Assembly (NCBI GenBank): GCA_003260075.1
Contig: QLIY01000143.1
Location: forward strand, 139,890-203,889
Reading direction: 5' to 3'
From: Phallusia mammillata
Lineage: Eukaryota; Chordata; Ascidiacea; Phlebobranchia; Ascidiidae
DNA: 64,000 bases
Made by a program: the position numbers and the translations under genes. How positions within the stretch are numbered: the stretch's first letter is position 1; each line of letters opens with the position of its first letter. The notes beneath the pieces were generated by a model that searched no databases, was not told the DNA's origin, and worked only from the letters and a program-made list of their open reading frames with translations. This document shows positions 1-54,326 of this stretch, piece by piece.

Positions 1-26
1 ATATATATATATATATATATATATAT
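1..26. repeat. AT dinucleotide microsatellite
   Basis: Thirteen AT units at the window edge, probably continuing to the left. Confidence 0.95.
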
Positions 27-1139
27 GTTTTATGCTTAGATTCAAATCCATCAGCCTACCTTGCAGAATAATATAACTTTTAACAACTGTGCTATCGACT
101 TTGTGTTTCTGTGCAAAAACAACCTGCAACTTTTCTAGCATTCACACAAGAAACAGTGCAAGAAGCCCAACTCTTTCAAGCCGGTAAAATATGTAGGAAG
201 TTTGTGATGTACTGACTGTGATGACAGCACAAGCTGGAAATCAATACAATAGACTGTCCGAACTGAAAGCTGATACGCTTGTAACTAAAACCGCTTTAAG
301 GTATTTGTACGGGTGACCTTACGCCGACGAATCTAAGTGCCCTTCTCTTTTGTGGCCGAATAATGTTTGCAGCCCACCAGCTCAGTCAGTTTTAACTAAG
401 CAGAAAAACCTACCAGTATCCCGGCAACTAATTGCTTCTTACATAGCCAAAGCGATCTGAACCTAAGTAGCTTTGTTTTGTTGTTGTACTCTAACGCATT
501 GTTCCGGTTACACTCGACATGTTTTAAGAGGGCTAAACAAGCATTTAAAGAAAGATTAAAATAATACAAAATGTAATTTGGTTTGACCGACAATGTGTTC
601 ATAAACTGGTAATCCAATTTTCCTATTTACCAATTCAGCAACTATATGCTTCTGTATGGCAAATAATTTCATTGTATTGGAAAGGTTACCTTCATCAATG
701 AACATTGAAAAGCTATTAATCTTTTGAGTGAGCCTGCGTAATGGACAATTAAAATAAATGTTGGCATAGAGCAGTGGTTCTCAACTTTTCATGGACCATT
801 CCCCTAAAAGTATATTTTGGGCCTCGTGGTCCACTTTAAATAACAATGTAAGATATGCAGCCCACTGCAAAAAATTTGAAAGGCAAACTCGTGTTGAAAT
901 TCGGCATTAATTTCGGATTTAAACAACAACAAACTGTAATCGTGACGAAAAGAGTGTTAGGCAATAAAGATATTTGCAACACACACTCAAAAACCACTGA
1001 TGTACAGTCACCAACCTTGGTTGCCAAACCACTAAACATGCATCCCATTGTCATGCTGTTGATAGCATTAAGTCCACTGTTTTTATTGTGCTTTTTAGTA
1101 ATCTTAAGTCTTTACCTTTTTTGTATGAAGCAGTATGTC
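27..1139. other. Stretch without a recognised gene; solo hAT end
   Basis: AT-rich and without coding signal. From about 774 a hAT-type terminal sequence (CAGTGGTTCTCAAC) is present, followed by text resembling other such elements, but no matching right end was found. Confidence 0.6.
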
Positions 1140-1660
1140 GTTTACCATTAATCATCAAGTTTATTTTAATACAAAACGAGGGGCAAAAAGAAGCAATATC
1201 GGTTGTGGGGGGGGGGAACACCTTCAATAGGACTGGCTTTCTGTATACAAGTATGCTGTGATCGCTGGTCTGCATTAATCCCAAGACGTGAGAATAGCTA
1301 TCTGTCTGCATGATGTAAAAATACAAGAAATAAGGACTCCACCTGTTTACCATTAATCATCGGGTTTATTTTAATACAAAACGAGGGGCAAAAAGAAGCA
1401 ATATCGGTTGTGAAATAATTCGCTTCGTTGTTATGACAACCGTACGTCATTTGCACGACAGAAACCACTGCTATAATACTCCTGTTACAACAACAACAAA
1501 CAGCAAGAAAAAGGAACACTGTGAAAAAATCAAACTAAAACAGCAAAAAAGTGTCAAGGCATCAATAGTTGATTGTCATTTTATGGGGGGGGGGCAACAA
1601 AAACAGCAAAAAAAGTGTCAAGGCATCAATATTTGATTGTCATTTTATACTTAATCAGTA
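1140..1660. repeat. Two direct duplications with G runs at their junctions
   Basis: The segment 1140-1207 recurs at 1343-1412 after a run of about ten G, with about 130 unrelated bases between. A second case follows: about 1537-1584 recurs at about 1604-1648 directly after ten G. Confidence 0.8.
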
Positions 1661-1679
1661 GAAAACCACAGTTAGAAAT

Positions 1680-2175
1680 GATGACGTCAAGGGTCATGAC
1701 GTAACACACCGTAATTATGATGTGACGTCAAGAGGTATGACGTAACACGCCATGATTATAAAGAGTGACGTCACGAATTTAGATTTTTTTCAAAACATCG
1801 ATTTTTTCAATGTATCAAAAGATGTAATGCATACGTAACTTATGACGTCACAAACGTACAATGACGTCGCAGCGCTGACGTAACAGTGTGATGACGTGTG
1901 AAGCGAGCGGTAAGAGTACAAGCGATTTGATTCGAGTTGTAGCGAAAAAAAACGGATCTTATATACAAAGGCAGTTTGTAGCGAAAACTTAAAAAACAGG
2001 GAAAAACGCGGAATGACGTAATCAAAAGGAGCAGTGACGTCACTAAGCAATCCCTTGTCGAAACAACAAAATTACTGCACGAGGGGAAAAATGGCATCGC
2101 CGTTTTGTACACACAATCGCAAGAGCCGTTTTGAACACCTGCAAAATTAGTGATGACGTCATACGTTGATGACGT
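1680..2175. repeat. Cluster of TGACGT (CRE-like) motifs
   Basis: Thirteen TGACGT hexamers fall in about 500 bp, several as the full palindrome TGACGTCA and others as TGACGTAA. TGACGTCA is the classic CREB/ATF site. The spacing is irregular. Whether this is regulatory or repeat-derived cannot be told; it lies beyond the 3' end of CMIP. Confidence 0.75.
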
Positions 2176-3021
2176 CATAGACAGATTTTGACTTATGGTT
2201 GCTTTATTAAAACTCGTGTCAAAAAGGATAATAAGTTATTTGGCAAGACTTTTACCTGTTATCAAATATTTTTCTTTTTTTCTCTGTTCGATAACAAGAA
2301 GCGCAAAACTTGAAAACAATACAACAAGAGTTGACAAAATTATTGAACTTGTTAATGTAGTGATTATATTGTCCGTATAATGACTGCAAATGCACAAAAA
2401 ACGTAACCAACTCAAGCACATAACTTCAATAAATTGCGACGTACTGGTATTCTGCACAAAAGAATAAATTGTGATGCAAAAATACATATTGCACTCTTGA
2501 ATATGCTGCATTTAGTATTTTGAATCCCAGAACAAACTAGAATAGGAATACCGAATATTTATGACATTTGTTTTTTTTTTTGTGTCGGAAATTGACAAAA
2601 TTTCATGCGGAAAAATCGTTTCGAATCATGATTATTCGAAAAGCTTTGATTCTAATCTCGACTAAAATAGGTAGTCGTTCGTAAGATGTATAATCGAATG
2701 TACAACCACAGTAAAATCTGCCGAGTTGTAATAATATTCGAAAACATTTTAGGTTAAATAAATAGAAATTTCAAGGCTGTTTTTTGATCTTTCCAATTTC
2801 AATAAAAACTGCTTTAAAAAAATTTAATCGGGTAAAAAAAAGATTCACATTTTCACAAATAGAATCAAGATCCGAAACAACAAGGCTTCGCACCGACTCC
2901 TTCCAGCAATCGAATCCGAACAGATTCGAAACGGGATTACCAACCGAATCCCAAATTCCTCTGGTTTTATCCGGAACCGGAGCCGAACGACACAAACACA
3001 ATGATGTCATGAGCAATGACG

Positions 3022-45912
<42,891 letters not shown>

Positions 45913-46362
45913 TGATAAACACTAATGCGATATCCAGCACAAAAACTGCCAAAAAAAGTCACTTTTCCTTTGTGTTACATCCGCTATTTCCAAGGTCAAT
46001 TTTCCAGTGTTTCTAAAATTAAATTTGAAACCAAATGTTCACCAGCTTTTCGTAACAGATTATAAAACAGAAAGATATCTCTGTAAACAAAACAATGTTT
46101 TTTTCACGTTTGATGACACATTTTTTCATAAAACAGTACTGCTTTGAAAGTTTAATAACAATAATAACATAAATTTTCTATTTCTGTGGGTTTTTTACAC
46201 AAGGCTAATGGCTTATGAAGTAAAATTGAATATTTTGGAAAAAAATTGACACATTTTAACTGGGAAATAAATGTTGTTGTGACCCTGAAAATACAAAAAA
46301 AATAGGATCATTATTGAAACTACAAAAAATGTTCGAAAGCATTAACCAACAATGCTCTAGCC

Positions 46363-46945
46363 CAGGGGTAGGGAACCTTGTGATTCAGAAAGGCTACCTA
46401 ACATTTTGTCAACACTCGTGTAGGCTGCATCGACTATTTTTCAGTTCTAGGGCAGTGATTTCAAAACATTTTGATTTACATAATAGTCATTTTGTATTTT
46501 TGCCGAACAGCGCGATCCAAGCTGAATGCAATGTTAAATCTGATACATTTTTACCACAACATTTAGGATTTATTTTACCTACAGAATCGATTGTTTATGC
46601 ATATCAACGATCTAAGAGGGGTTTGTTACATCACAAACAAATCTAAAATGACTGGTGCAGCATGCAATGTCAAACATATTTCAACATCAAAGGCCGCACA
46701 TTCTGCCAAGAAAAGGCCGCATGCGGCTTTACGCCACAGGTTCCCCACCCCTGGGGGGGGGGTAATGTGTATACAGATTCGATTGTTTATGCATATCAAT
46801 GATCTAAGAGGGGTTTGTTACATCACAAACAAATCTACAATGACTGGTGCAGCATGCAATGTCAAACATATCTTAATATCAAAGGCCGCACATTCTGCCA
46901 AAAAAAGGCTGCATGCGGCTTTACGCCACAGGTTCCCCACCCCTG
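46363..46945. mobile_element. hAT-type element containing a G-run duplication
   Basis: Ends CAGGGGTAGGGAACCTTG and AGGTTCCCCACCCCTG; flanks CTCTAGCC and CTTTAGCA are similar at 8 bp. Inside, about 46578-46751 recurs at about 46775-46945 after a G run near 46753-46761, so one copy is surplus. Confidence 0.82.
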
Positions 46946-46951
46946 CTTTAG

Positions 46952-47307
46952 CAGGGTTCCTGCGCAATTTTCGTTTATAAATTCCATGACTTTTTCAAAA
47001 CTTTTTAAGAAAAAAAAACAAATTTCCATAACCTTAATCGAAAAAAATTGAGCAATTCCCATAGTAAAACTAGAAAAGAGGCTTTGGTATATGTAGTCAA
47101 TTTAACACTCTCAACGAATATACAAATATTATGTAATTTGAAATTTCTATCTCTAACTGGCATTTTCACGGTAAAACAGGCGTCAAATTCCATACTTTTT
47201 CAAGGATCTTTGCAAAAGTTGGCTTTTTTTAAAACTTTTCCAGGCCTTAAAAATACAAATTGAAATTCAATAACCTTTCCAGGTTTTCCATACCCGCGGG
47301 AACCCTG
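46952..47307. mobile_element. Inverted-repeat element with CAGGGTTCCTGCG ends
   Basis: Starts CAGGGTTCCTGCGCAATTTT and ends ACCCGCGGGAACCCTG. A further right-type end (CCACGGGAACCCTG) occurs at about 47783-47796, beyond the dynein exons and the N gap. The dynein piece may therefore have been placed inside or beside a copy of this element by misassembly. Confidence 0.7.
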
Positions 47308-47387
47308 ACTTTATCACGAATTTTTCAGGCAACTTAAACTCCGAAAGAACTGTTCCTCAACCAAAAACTTAAAGTCTGGACAATTAC

Positions 47388-47518
47388 CTTGACAAGGTGA
47401 TTTGAAAAGATTTATATCCAGCAATGAATGAAGCAAGTTTGGTTAAACTCTGTTTTCCAGATCCACCAACTCCTACTAACAATGCAGAGCCACGAGGAGT
47501 GCGAATAATTCTGGATAT
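47388..47518 (-). CDS. Axonemal dynein heavy chain exon (AAA4 P-loop), fragment
   Basis: Forty-three codons plus 2 nt between an acceptor after a 62-bp intron and the donor [26 protein letters not shown] followed by [15 protein letters not shown] carries the Walker [10 protein letters not shown] of dynein AAA4, the microtubule motor of cilia and flagella. The wording resembles the DNAH5/DNAH8 outer-arm group. No downstream dynein exon is visible between here and the CMIP start, so this is an isolated piece: a misplaced contig, a pseudogene fragment or an insertion. Confidence 0.9.
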
Positions 47519-47580
47519 CTGCAACAACATATTGTATCACTGATAACACATTTGCTTTCCATTATGAAATACTGACCTAC

Positions 47581-47703
47581 CTTGACTAAATGTGTCATAG
47601 CATCTTTAAAGAACACAAGATCCATGCTAGCTCCCCGTACAGTCTCATTGTATTGAACCATGTAACCGTAGAGCTTTTCAGATAAAACGTCCAACGTAGG
47701 AAC
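47581..47703 (-). CDS. Axonemal dynein heavy chain exon, truncated at gap
   Basis: Open from the gap base at 47704 to the donor GTAGGT and in phase with the exon at 47388-47518. YNETVRGASMDLVFFKDAMT is the signature just upstream of the dynein AAA4 P-loop (human DNAH5-type reads YNE..RG..MDLVFFKDAM). The exon is cut by the one-base N, so its 5' boundary is unknown. Confidence 0.9.
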
Positions 47704-48054
47704 NCAAATTTTGGGAAACCGCTGGAGAAATTTGGGGGACCGTTTCGGTCCCCCAAAACACCTTTAAAAAAACACTGCCCACGGGAACCCTGCTTTAGCC
47801 TTAATGAATAACATCTTATCGTCGATCTGCTTTTCAGATTGTGTGACTGCTTTATGACAATTTTGTTGAGTATTTAAACTGGTTTCCTTTACAGAAGGGC
47901 CCAAACTTATTACAAGCAAACTTTACTAATCTGAGGATTTTTGAACTTATTAAAACTTAAAAATATTATACTTGAACAGATATTAAAGGATAAATGACAG
48001 TGCTAGGTTTTGTGGTTCTTTATGCTGGTTTGTATTTCAAAACCCAGTGCGTCA

Positions 48055-48305
48055 AAGCTTTTTTTTTTTAAATATGACAAAAATCCCATAAAAAACTGAT
48101 CTCAATGCTCGAGACATAAAAGTCTCTGGCAAACACTAATATCACTGATCAGTTGCAAGAGATTTTTAATTTGCAATTGGGGGGGGGGTTAAATATGACA
48201 AAAATGCCATAAAAAACTGATCTCAATGCTCGAGACATAAAAGTCTCTGGTAAACACTAATATCACTGATCAGTTGCAAGAGATTTTTAATTTGCAATTG
48301 ATAAA
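48055..48305. repeat. Direct duplication of about 110 bp around a G run
   Basis: About 48070-48179 recurs at about 48190-48300 after nine G; very few differences. Confidence 0.9.
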
Positions 48306-49413
48306 CTCTTTACAAAATTACAATAAACTACACTGCCTAATAAATTAGCTCTTGAATTATTAACTTTTCATCTAAATTTGAAAACAAGCTAAATTAATCA
48401 AAAACTTTCCCAAAATGTAAATTTTGACTTTCTGGCTTCCTAAAAATCTGCTACAATTCATTTTAACGCAACTATAATTTAGGTGAAAATTGAAAATGAC
48501 ATTTTAAGTTATATGTTAACAAATTTGCCTCCCTCTTACTCTGTCACGCTTTATAGTGCAGCTATTTCATTTCTAGCTTGCAGAATATTTTTGCTCAATT
48601 GTGCTGCTACGATTAATTTTACCCGGTGAAATAATAAACACGAGTCAAAAAACGTTTTTTTCCTAATTTTAGTAGCAACTTATAATTTCCAAAAATGACT
48701 TCAGCGAAAGATTAAAGTCAAAATTCTTTTGTTTTCTCACAAAATATCTAAAAGTATTCGCCACATACGGTGGAATAAACTCGCCTCAAAAATTCGTTTT
48801 TTCCTTCCCTAATTTCAGCAATTTTGCAAATTTCCACAAATGACTTTAGTAAAAGATTAAAGCCCAAATTCTTTTGTTTTTCTCATAACAAGTCTATAAG
48901 TATTCGCCACATAAGTAAATAAACGAACAAACACATGTTTGGTTGCCTGTTGTGGCTCGTAGGCGACTGACAACTGAATGAAACAAAATTTGTTACCGAG
49001 TAGAGTTCGTGTTTTTTTGCTGAGAGTGGATTTTCTCACAACAAAGAAGTGAAAAGCATTCAAGCGTATCAAAATTTGCACTTTTTTACTTTTTTGCAAC
49101 ATTTTTAATCCAGTAAAAAAAGTAAGATTTCGCTAAAACAGTATTTTATATGTATTGTTCGTGTTATACGTATTTAAGTGGGTATGATATTTTTGTGGGT
49201 GTACAACAAACGGTAGGTTAAAAAACTTTATGCCTTGCAGCTTACAATCGATTTAATACGCTATTTTGGAACATTTTTAATGCAGAAAAAAGGAATTTGC
49301 CCCCAAAACGCAATTTAGGTGTATTTTTCGTGTTTCTTTGCGCATTTTTGTGCTTACCGTATTCATTGTAGTGGCACAACAGACATTTGCGGTATTTTTA
49401 TTTAACTTCAAAG

Positions 49414-49752
49414 CAGTAGTTTCCAACCTTTTTTCAAAACATTTTTCTTTCCTGCCTAATATATACTGCAAAGTAGTTGCTAAACCATACAAAGATCATT
49501 CAAAAATTGGTTTTAATAACCTTCGGTTATATTCGAAGAGCTTATAAGTCGCGCTTTATAACGTCCCAACGTTGCGCAGCTATTTCCGGCTTGGTGGGGG
49601 GGGGGCTGGTTTTAATAACCTTCGGTTATATTCGAAGAGCTTATAAGTGCGGTCTATTTACAAACCACGTGTCAAAATTAAAGTAAAATTCCTTCCCTTC
49701 AGTTTCAAAATTCCTCACTTGAGAGGATTTCCTCCCCGGCTGGGTACCATAG
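49414..49752. mobile_element. Diverged hAT-type element with G-run duplication
   Basis: Ends CAGTAGTTTCCAACC and GGCTGGGTACCATAG; flanks CTTCAAAG and CTTTAAAG differ at one base. A G run at about 49595-49604 lies between two copies of TTTTAATAACCTTCGGTTAT. Confidence 0.75.
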
Positions 49753-49809
49753 CTTTAAAGTTTGCTGGTCTCAGAAATTTAACATTCCTAAAACATCGTA
49801 AAACTTTAT

Positions 49810-50045
49810 CTTAACGAGCAGTAAAGTCGCTTTCGTCGCAGGGAAACTCAACATCGTTAAATTTTATCCCAGAGCGGTTTTCGTTGTATACAAATATTAT
49901 AAATATATTGTATAAATATATTGGGGGGGGGGAGAGCAGTAAAGTCGCTTTCGTTGCAGGGAAACTCAACATCGTTAAATTTTATCCTAGAACGGTTTTC
50001 GTTGTATACAAATATTATAAATATATTGTATAAATATATTTACAT
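49810..50045. repeat. Direct duplication of about 100 bp around a G run
   Basis: About 49817-49922 recurs at about 49934-50040; both carry GCAGTAAAGTCGCTTTCGT and a TATAAATATATTG tail. Confidence 0.9.
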
Positions 50046-50254
50046 TGGTGCGAGTATTAACGTGTATTCGCGTTTCTGTGTTTGTTTTCGAGTTTGTCGA
50101 TCGTTTAATAAACTTGCATTTGTCGTCCTCGGCATAAAAACGGTAGGCCTATATAACAGTACAAAAACAGTGCACATGTGCTGCAGAATCAAGAAACGGC
50201 TGCGAAATACTCACAGGTGAAACAAATATTACATTTGTTTCGATACATTGTTAC

Positions 50255-51310
50255 CCGGGAGTGAATCCAAATGCCGGTGTTCCGACAACATAGTTTAAAT
50301 TTGTTGTGGTGGGGGGGGGGTCAAAAAGCATCCTTATCCAGAAGAAGCTAGTTTTTTTAAGTTGGCAAAAACTATAAATAACTTTGAAAAGGCATGAAAC
50401 TAACTTTTGAACCAAAATTTTTTCTGCTTGAAAGTATAAAGTTAGGAATTATGACTGTATTTTGCACTTAAACGGAATAGACTTCACAAAGCTCGCTAGG
50501 AAAACCGCTTAAAATGCGCATGAAACACTGCGTGTAGCGGTCATGATATTAATGTGCACAAAGTTTATGTTCAACGTTAGCATGTTGTTTGCAATAATGT
50601 TGCACAGCATGTAGGGGAAGTGTTTAACCTCTTTTTAACTGGATGTAAGTGTTGGTATTTCCGTTCTCATGCAAGTCATAAGATATTTTGAGTCATTTTG
50701 TTATTCTAGAATGTTCTGCACAAACATAAGGTGTTTNGGGGAATGCTGGGTGAATTCTGGGTCTATTCTTAGACTATTTTTAGTCATCTGGTAGTCTATT
50801 TTCTTCTATTTTTCTCCCTTTGGGGATGTGGAAGCTGATTTAATCGTTCGCCTTTAAACGTTTACTCAAGAATACAAAGAAATAAGAAACACTCTGTGGG
50901 GCTGTAATCAGTCAGCTGTAATTGAGATGCAAAGATCAGACTCACCAAACAATTTGCAATGAACATTATAGTTTACACTGTAGCCGCCTTTAACAAGTCG
51001 CCATCGAGGCAGGCGTGCCTACACCCGGGAATCCAAATGCCGGTGTTCCGACAACATAGTTTAAATTTGTTGTGGTTATTAACTGGTCAACGTTACAAAC
51101 AGTATCCTTATCCAGAAGAAGCTAGTTTTTTAAGTTGGCAAAAGCTATAAATAACTTTAAAAAGGCATGAAACTAACTTTTGAAACCAAACTTTTTTCTG
51201 CCTGATTGTATAAAGTTAGGAATTATGACTGTATTTTGCACTTAAACGGAATAGACTTCACAAAGCTTGCTGGGAAAACCGCTTAAAATGTGCATCAAAC
51301 ACTGCGTAAC
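50255..51310. repeat. Duplicated block of about 300 bp, one copy with G run replacing bases
   Basis: About 50262-50530 matches about 51026-51307. In the left copy a run of ten G at about 50313-50322 stands where the right copy has some 25 bases of ordinary sequence (TTATTAACTGGTCAACG and following). Here G replaces sequence rather than marking a restart. Confidence 0.82.
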
Positions 51311-51645
51311 CCTTGCTTTTCTGATAACGTTTCTATAATATTTCTAAAGTAATAACCCAGCCTTTGGGGTACCACATAACACACACATTTTTTCGTTTTC
51401 ATTAATTTTTCGTTTTTTTTGTTTCACTATATACAAGAAAGTCGCAAAACGTTTTTGCTTAGCATTTTGGCAAAATCGCAAAACCAAAATGCTCACAAAA
51501 ATAGTGTCGTTCCAAAAAGTACATTTTATGGACATTTTTTTCCATTTTTTGTGTTAATTTTAGGACCTGTGCATAAATATGATATATTATCCAGTTTTTA
51601 GGTATATTTCAAAACTTAAAATATACTATTATTTGTTTAGAAGAA

Positions 51646-51726
<81 letters not shown>
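51646..51726 (+). repeat. Homopolymer run of 81 G
   Basis: Uninterrupted. Flanks (TTTGTTTAGAAGAA and CAAAATTAGATATGC) are not obviously repeated nearby, unlike most short runs. Confidence 0.95.
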
Positions 51727-51728
<2 letters not shown>

Positions 51729-52050
51729 AAATTAGATATGCATTCCCTTGATTTCATTTTGAGCAGAAATTCTGACAATGCATGAAAAAAACACATGACG
51801 AATTGGAACAATATTGCCTATTTAGTAAGTACTGTTTTCGGGTGGCTGTTTGAGAGTGCAATTCTTTTTATCGCGCATTGAAGTACGAATATCTTTCAAC
51901 AGCTGTTTTATTGATGAGTTTCTTGACCAACACATTAGGGCATGAAATTTGTCATCAAGCTGCAAGCAAAATTGTACAGGTTACATTTGAGTTAGGTTTA
52001 GTTTATTTCACATGGTAGAAGACAATACAGCGACACTATATCACTAAACC

Positions 52051-52230
52051 CAGTGGTGGGATTCAGTCGGTTCGCACCGGTTCTAAAAAAACATCTCACG
52101 AAATTTTATGAGAACAGCGAACCGGTTAGCATTACTGGTTACTGTCAATGGACTTTTTGTAACAGAACCGGCTAAAAAATACAACTGTTGTGGCAGAACC
52201 GACTGACAAAAAATTTGAATCTCACCACTG
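52051..52230. mobile_element. hAT-type MITE, 180 bp
   Basis: CAGTGGTGGGATTCAGTCGG to AATCTCACCACTG; same family as 61266. Confidence 0.82.
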
Positions 52231-52469
52231 GCGGTTGCCAACCACAGGTCTATGGTAAATTTTCTAAGCCATTGTGGGATTTTCTAAAATCCACAAATAG
52301 CAAACCAGTAAAAAACAGAATTTCTGCTTACTACAATTTTGGCACTCAACAGTCCTGCACACAGCACACTTTCTTAGGACTATTGTCTCCATGCCAATAA
52401 ACAGAATATATTATGGTTAACCAGTATATGTCATTTAGTAGAATCTTAAGAGAACACAAAAGTGAATAC

Positions 52470-52592
52470 CTTTCCTGCAGAGTTCACAAACAGGTGGTTT
52501 ATTTTTGTGCAGAATTTAACTTTCGGTGGTTTGTCTGGGTAGCTTTCACCGCAGTATATCTCTAAAGTGTAAATCCTGTTTGCAAAAGTGGT
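52470..52592 (-). CDS. UBE2V: UBE2V exon 3
   Basis: Forty-one codons, phase 0. [19 protein letters not shown] and KFCTKIN match UEV NRIYSLKVECG..YPE.PP and RF.TKIN. The position of the usual E2 active-site Cys is not restored, as expected for a UEV. Confidence 0.95.
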
Positions 52593-54326
52593 CTGCAAAG
52601 CACAAAGGGTGACTTTAGCTACATAAACACCAACAAAAAGTTGAACAGTTATAGACAGTGATAATTAGATTGTTTCATAAAAACACAGGAAAAATATGCT
52701 TTTCATCTGTTTTTTATGAAACAGCCTAATGTTCAACTGATCAAAAGCAAGCATCTTACTTTTTTACATTCTACTGTCTGCAGGAGATTCGTTAAATAAC
52801 AAAATTTAGTTGTAGACACCTGTTTCAAATTTAGTTTATTGAAGTAAAAAAGGCGTGACTCATTCCCGAAAATGCACATGAAACTATACAGATGCATGTT
52901 TGAAAGCTTTTTATAACTGATTTTGGAAACAAAATACCATGGCACACATTGAGAATCACTGACCCAAATTTTACAAGTTCAAGCCTTATCAAACAAGCTT
53001 TGAACAATTTAAAAGTCATAATCTGCCATGAAATGGGCCCATGGTTGTACATTAGAAGTCTTCCTCTGGAGAAAAAAAACACTAAGTCCAAGTAAATCAC
53101 AGTATGGCAGGCCCATTGGCACCATTTTGAATCAGTCGGTCACCAACATATCTGGCAAGGCGTAGGCTAGAAAAATCTAACCTGCGGAGGGATTCAAACC
53201 CACGAACGGAGTCTCTCCCGAACCAGCTGATTCGGTATAATGCCTTTAATATGCCAGGCATACTGTGATATATATACGAGTGTGCAGTGATCGCTGGTCT
53301 TCATAAGTCCAAAGAAGGCTTTTATTCAGCTTTTTATAGATTGTTTTGTGAGGGGGGGGGGGTTTGGGCACTTCAGGGCTGATCCCATTTATGTTCTTCT
53401 TAAGTCCAAAGAAGGCTTTTATTCAGCTTTTTATAGATTGTTTTGTGATTAATTTTAGTGGCCTTACGTCAGGGGGTCCAATAATAGTGCAATTCCAGTA
53501 TGTGAATGTGGCATCATTTTCATTTTTGAGACCCCAGCTAATAGTGCCGTCTCCCGACCCTTTCATACCGCATTCCAACTCTTCTAGCAGAACGAAGTTT
53601 CTAGGGACTGTAAAAAAAGGTAGCATGGTAACAGTCAACATTAGGCTTGCGGCAGTTTCGAGCTTATACTTGCTTGGAATGACACTGATTATAAAGTGAT
53701 GGGACGATACCATGTTTTAAAGCGTGTACCATGTGTATATACGTTCGCTACTGATTACGATTACCGAGTACTTAAACATTGGTACTTAGTTGTATATCAC
53801 TAGCTAATTTGTCTGTCATGGTCGGGGTACATGTGCGCACACTAACATGCAGAAGCATGTAGAAAAATGTGTTTTCCACACAATAGCAAAAACAATATAG
53901 ATAACCTGGCAGAACTTTTTCCCGATTTTGTGCTGTCCAAAGCAATTTTGGCAAAAAGTTGCCTGGATTCTCGTAGTATTAACCGCCCTTCACTATCGAA
54001 AACTGAGGTTAAACATTTTGATGCTGAGTATGAGTATCAATACCTCTGAAATCGGTCAATATATACTGAGTACTAGGTACTCATCCCATCACCACTATTC
54101 AGTACACTGATCATTATATATTATTGACTTGGCCAAGGCCAGTTACCCACATACAACATAACGGGGGGGGGGACCTCTGAAATCGGTCAATATATACTGA
54201 GTATTAGGTACTCATCCCATCACCACTATTCAGTACACTGATCATTATATATATATTATTGACTTGGCCAAGGCCAGTTACCCACATACAACATAACTAA
54301 AATTACTTACTTATTACGCCAGACAT
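52470..54326 (-). CDS. UBE2V: Ubiquitin-conjugating enzyme variant (UBE2V/Mms2), 5' three exons
   Basis: Exons 54311-54326, 53468-53607 and 52470-52592 join in phase and give about 93 residues of a UEV protein of usual length near 145. UEVs lack the catalytic Cys and pair with Ubc13 to build Lys63-linked ubiquitin chains in DNA-damage tolerance and NF-kB-type signalling. The final exon(s), expected to begin with VD and run through the C-terminal helices, were not found down to 47705. They may be missing because of the N gaps at 50737 and 47704. Confidence 0.92.
53155..53250 (-). repeat. tRNA-derived (SINE-like) fragment
   Basis: On the minus strand GTGGGTTTGAATCCC is a T-arm/B-box-like word, preceded by CTGGTTCGGGAGAGACTCC; no complete cloverleaf visible. 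Confidence 0.35.
53275..53460. repeat. Direct duplication around a G run, in UBE2V intron
   Basis: The block from about 53306 to 53351 recurs at about 53403-53448, separated by ten to eleven G and about 40 bp of other sequence. The layout resembles the 1140-1412 case. Confidence 0.85.
53468..53607 (-). CDS. UBE2V: UBE2V exon 2
   Basis: Two nt plus 46 codons. [20 protein letters not shown] then TISWGL and IIGPP are the hallmark UEV N-terminal helix and first beta strands. The acceptor follows a T-rich stretch ending ACAG; the donor is GTAAGG. Confidence 0.95.
53695..54100. mobile_element. Inverted-repeat element with GTGATGGGACGA ends
   Basis: Left GTGATGGGACGATACCATG and right TACTCATCCCATCAC; related to 42.22 kb. 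Its right end is repeated once more in the following duplication. Confidence 0.7.
54036..54300. repeat. Direct duplication of about 127 bp around a G run
   Basis: About 54036-54162 recurs at about 54173-54300 after ten G, differing by one base and a four-base TATA-unit length change. Directly next to UBE2V exon 1. Confidence 0.93.
54311..54326 (-). CDS. UBE2V: UBE2V exon 1 (start)
   Basis: Sixteen nt: ATG plus four codons (MSGVI) and one base, followed by a perfect GTAAGTAAT donor. Joined to exon 2 this gives a short N-terminus directly before PRNF, as in vertebrate UEVs. Short, so supported mainly by donor, phase and length. Confidence 0.7.

Larger units (their letters stand above)
45913..47387. 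other. Region upstream of CMIP start, contents
   Basis: No exon recognised. The first 350 bp may hold the CMIP promoter or 5' UTR but I see no defining motif. The remainder is filled by two mobile elements listed next. Confidence 0.6.
47705..52469. other. Region between dynein fragment and UBE2V exon 3, contents
   Basis: No exon recognised; the missing UBE2V 3' exon should be here. It holds G-run duplications near 48.18, 49.60, 49.93 and 50.31 kb, the 81-G run, a hAT element and a gap at 50737. Confidence 0.65.

Noticed and set aside
855-1151. 98-codon plus-strand open frame
   Set aside because: Begins inside a hAT-like end, has no family resemblance, and overlaps another chance frame on the opposite strand.
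53715-54100. Short open frames at 53.8-54.1 kb
   Set aside because: They sit in an inverted-repeat element and mirror its arms; no coding evidence.
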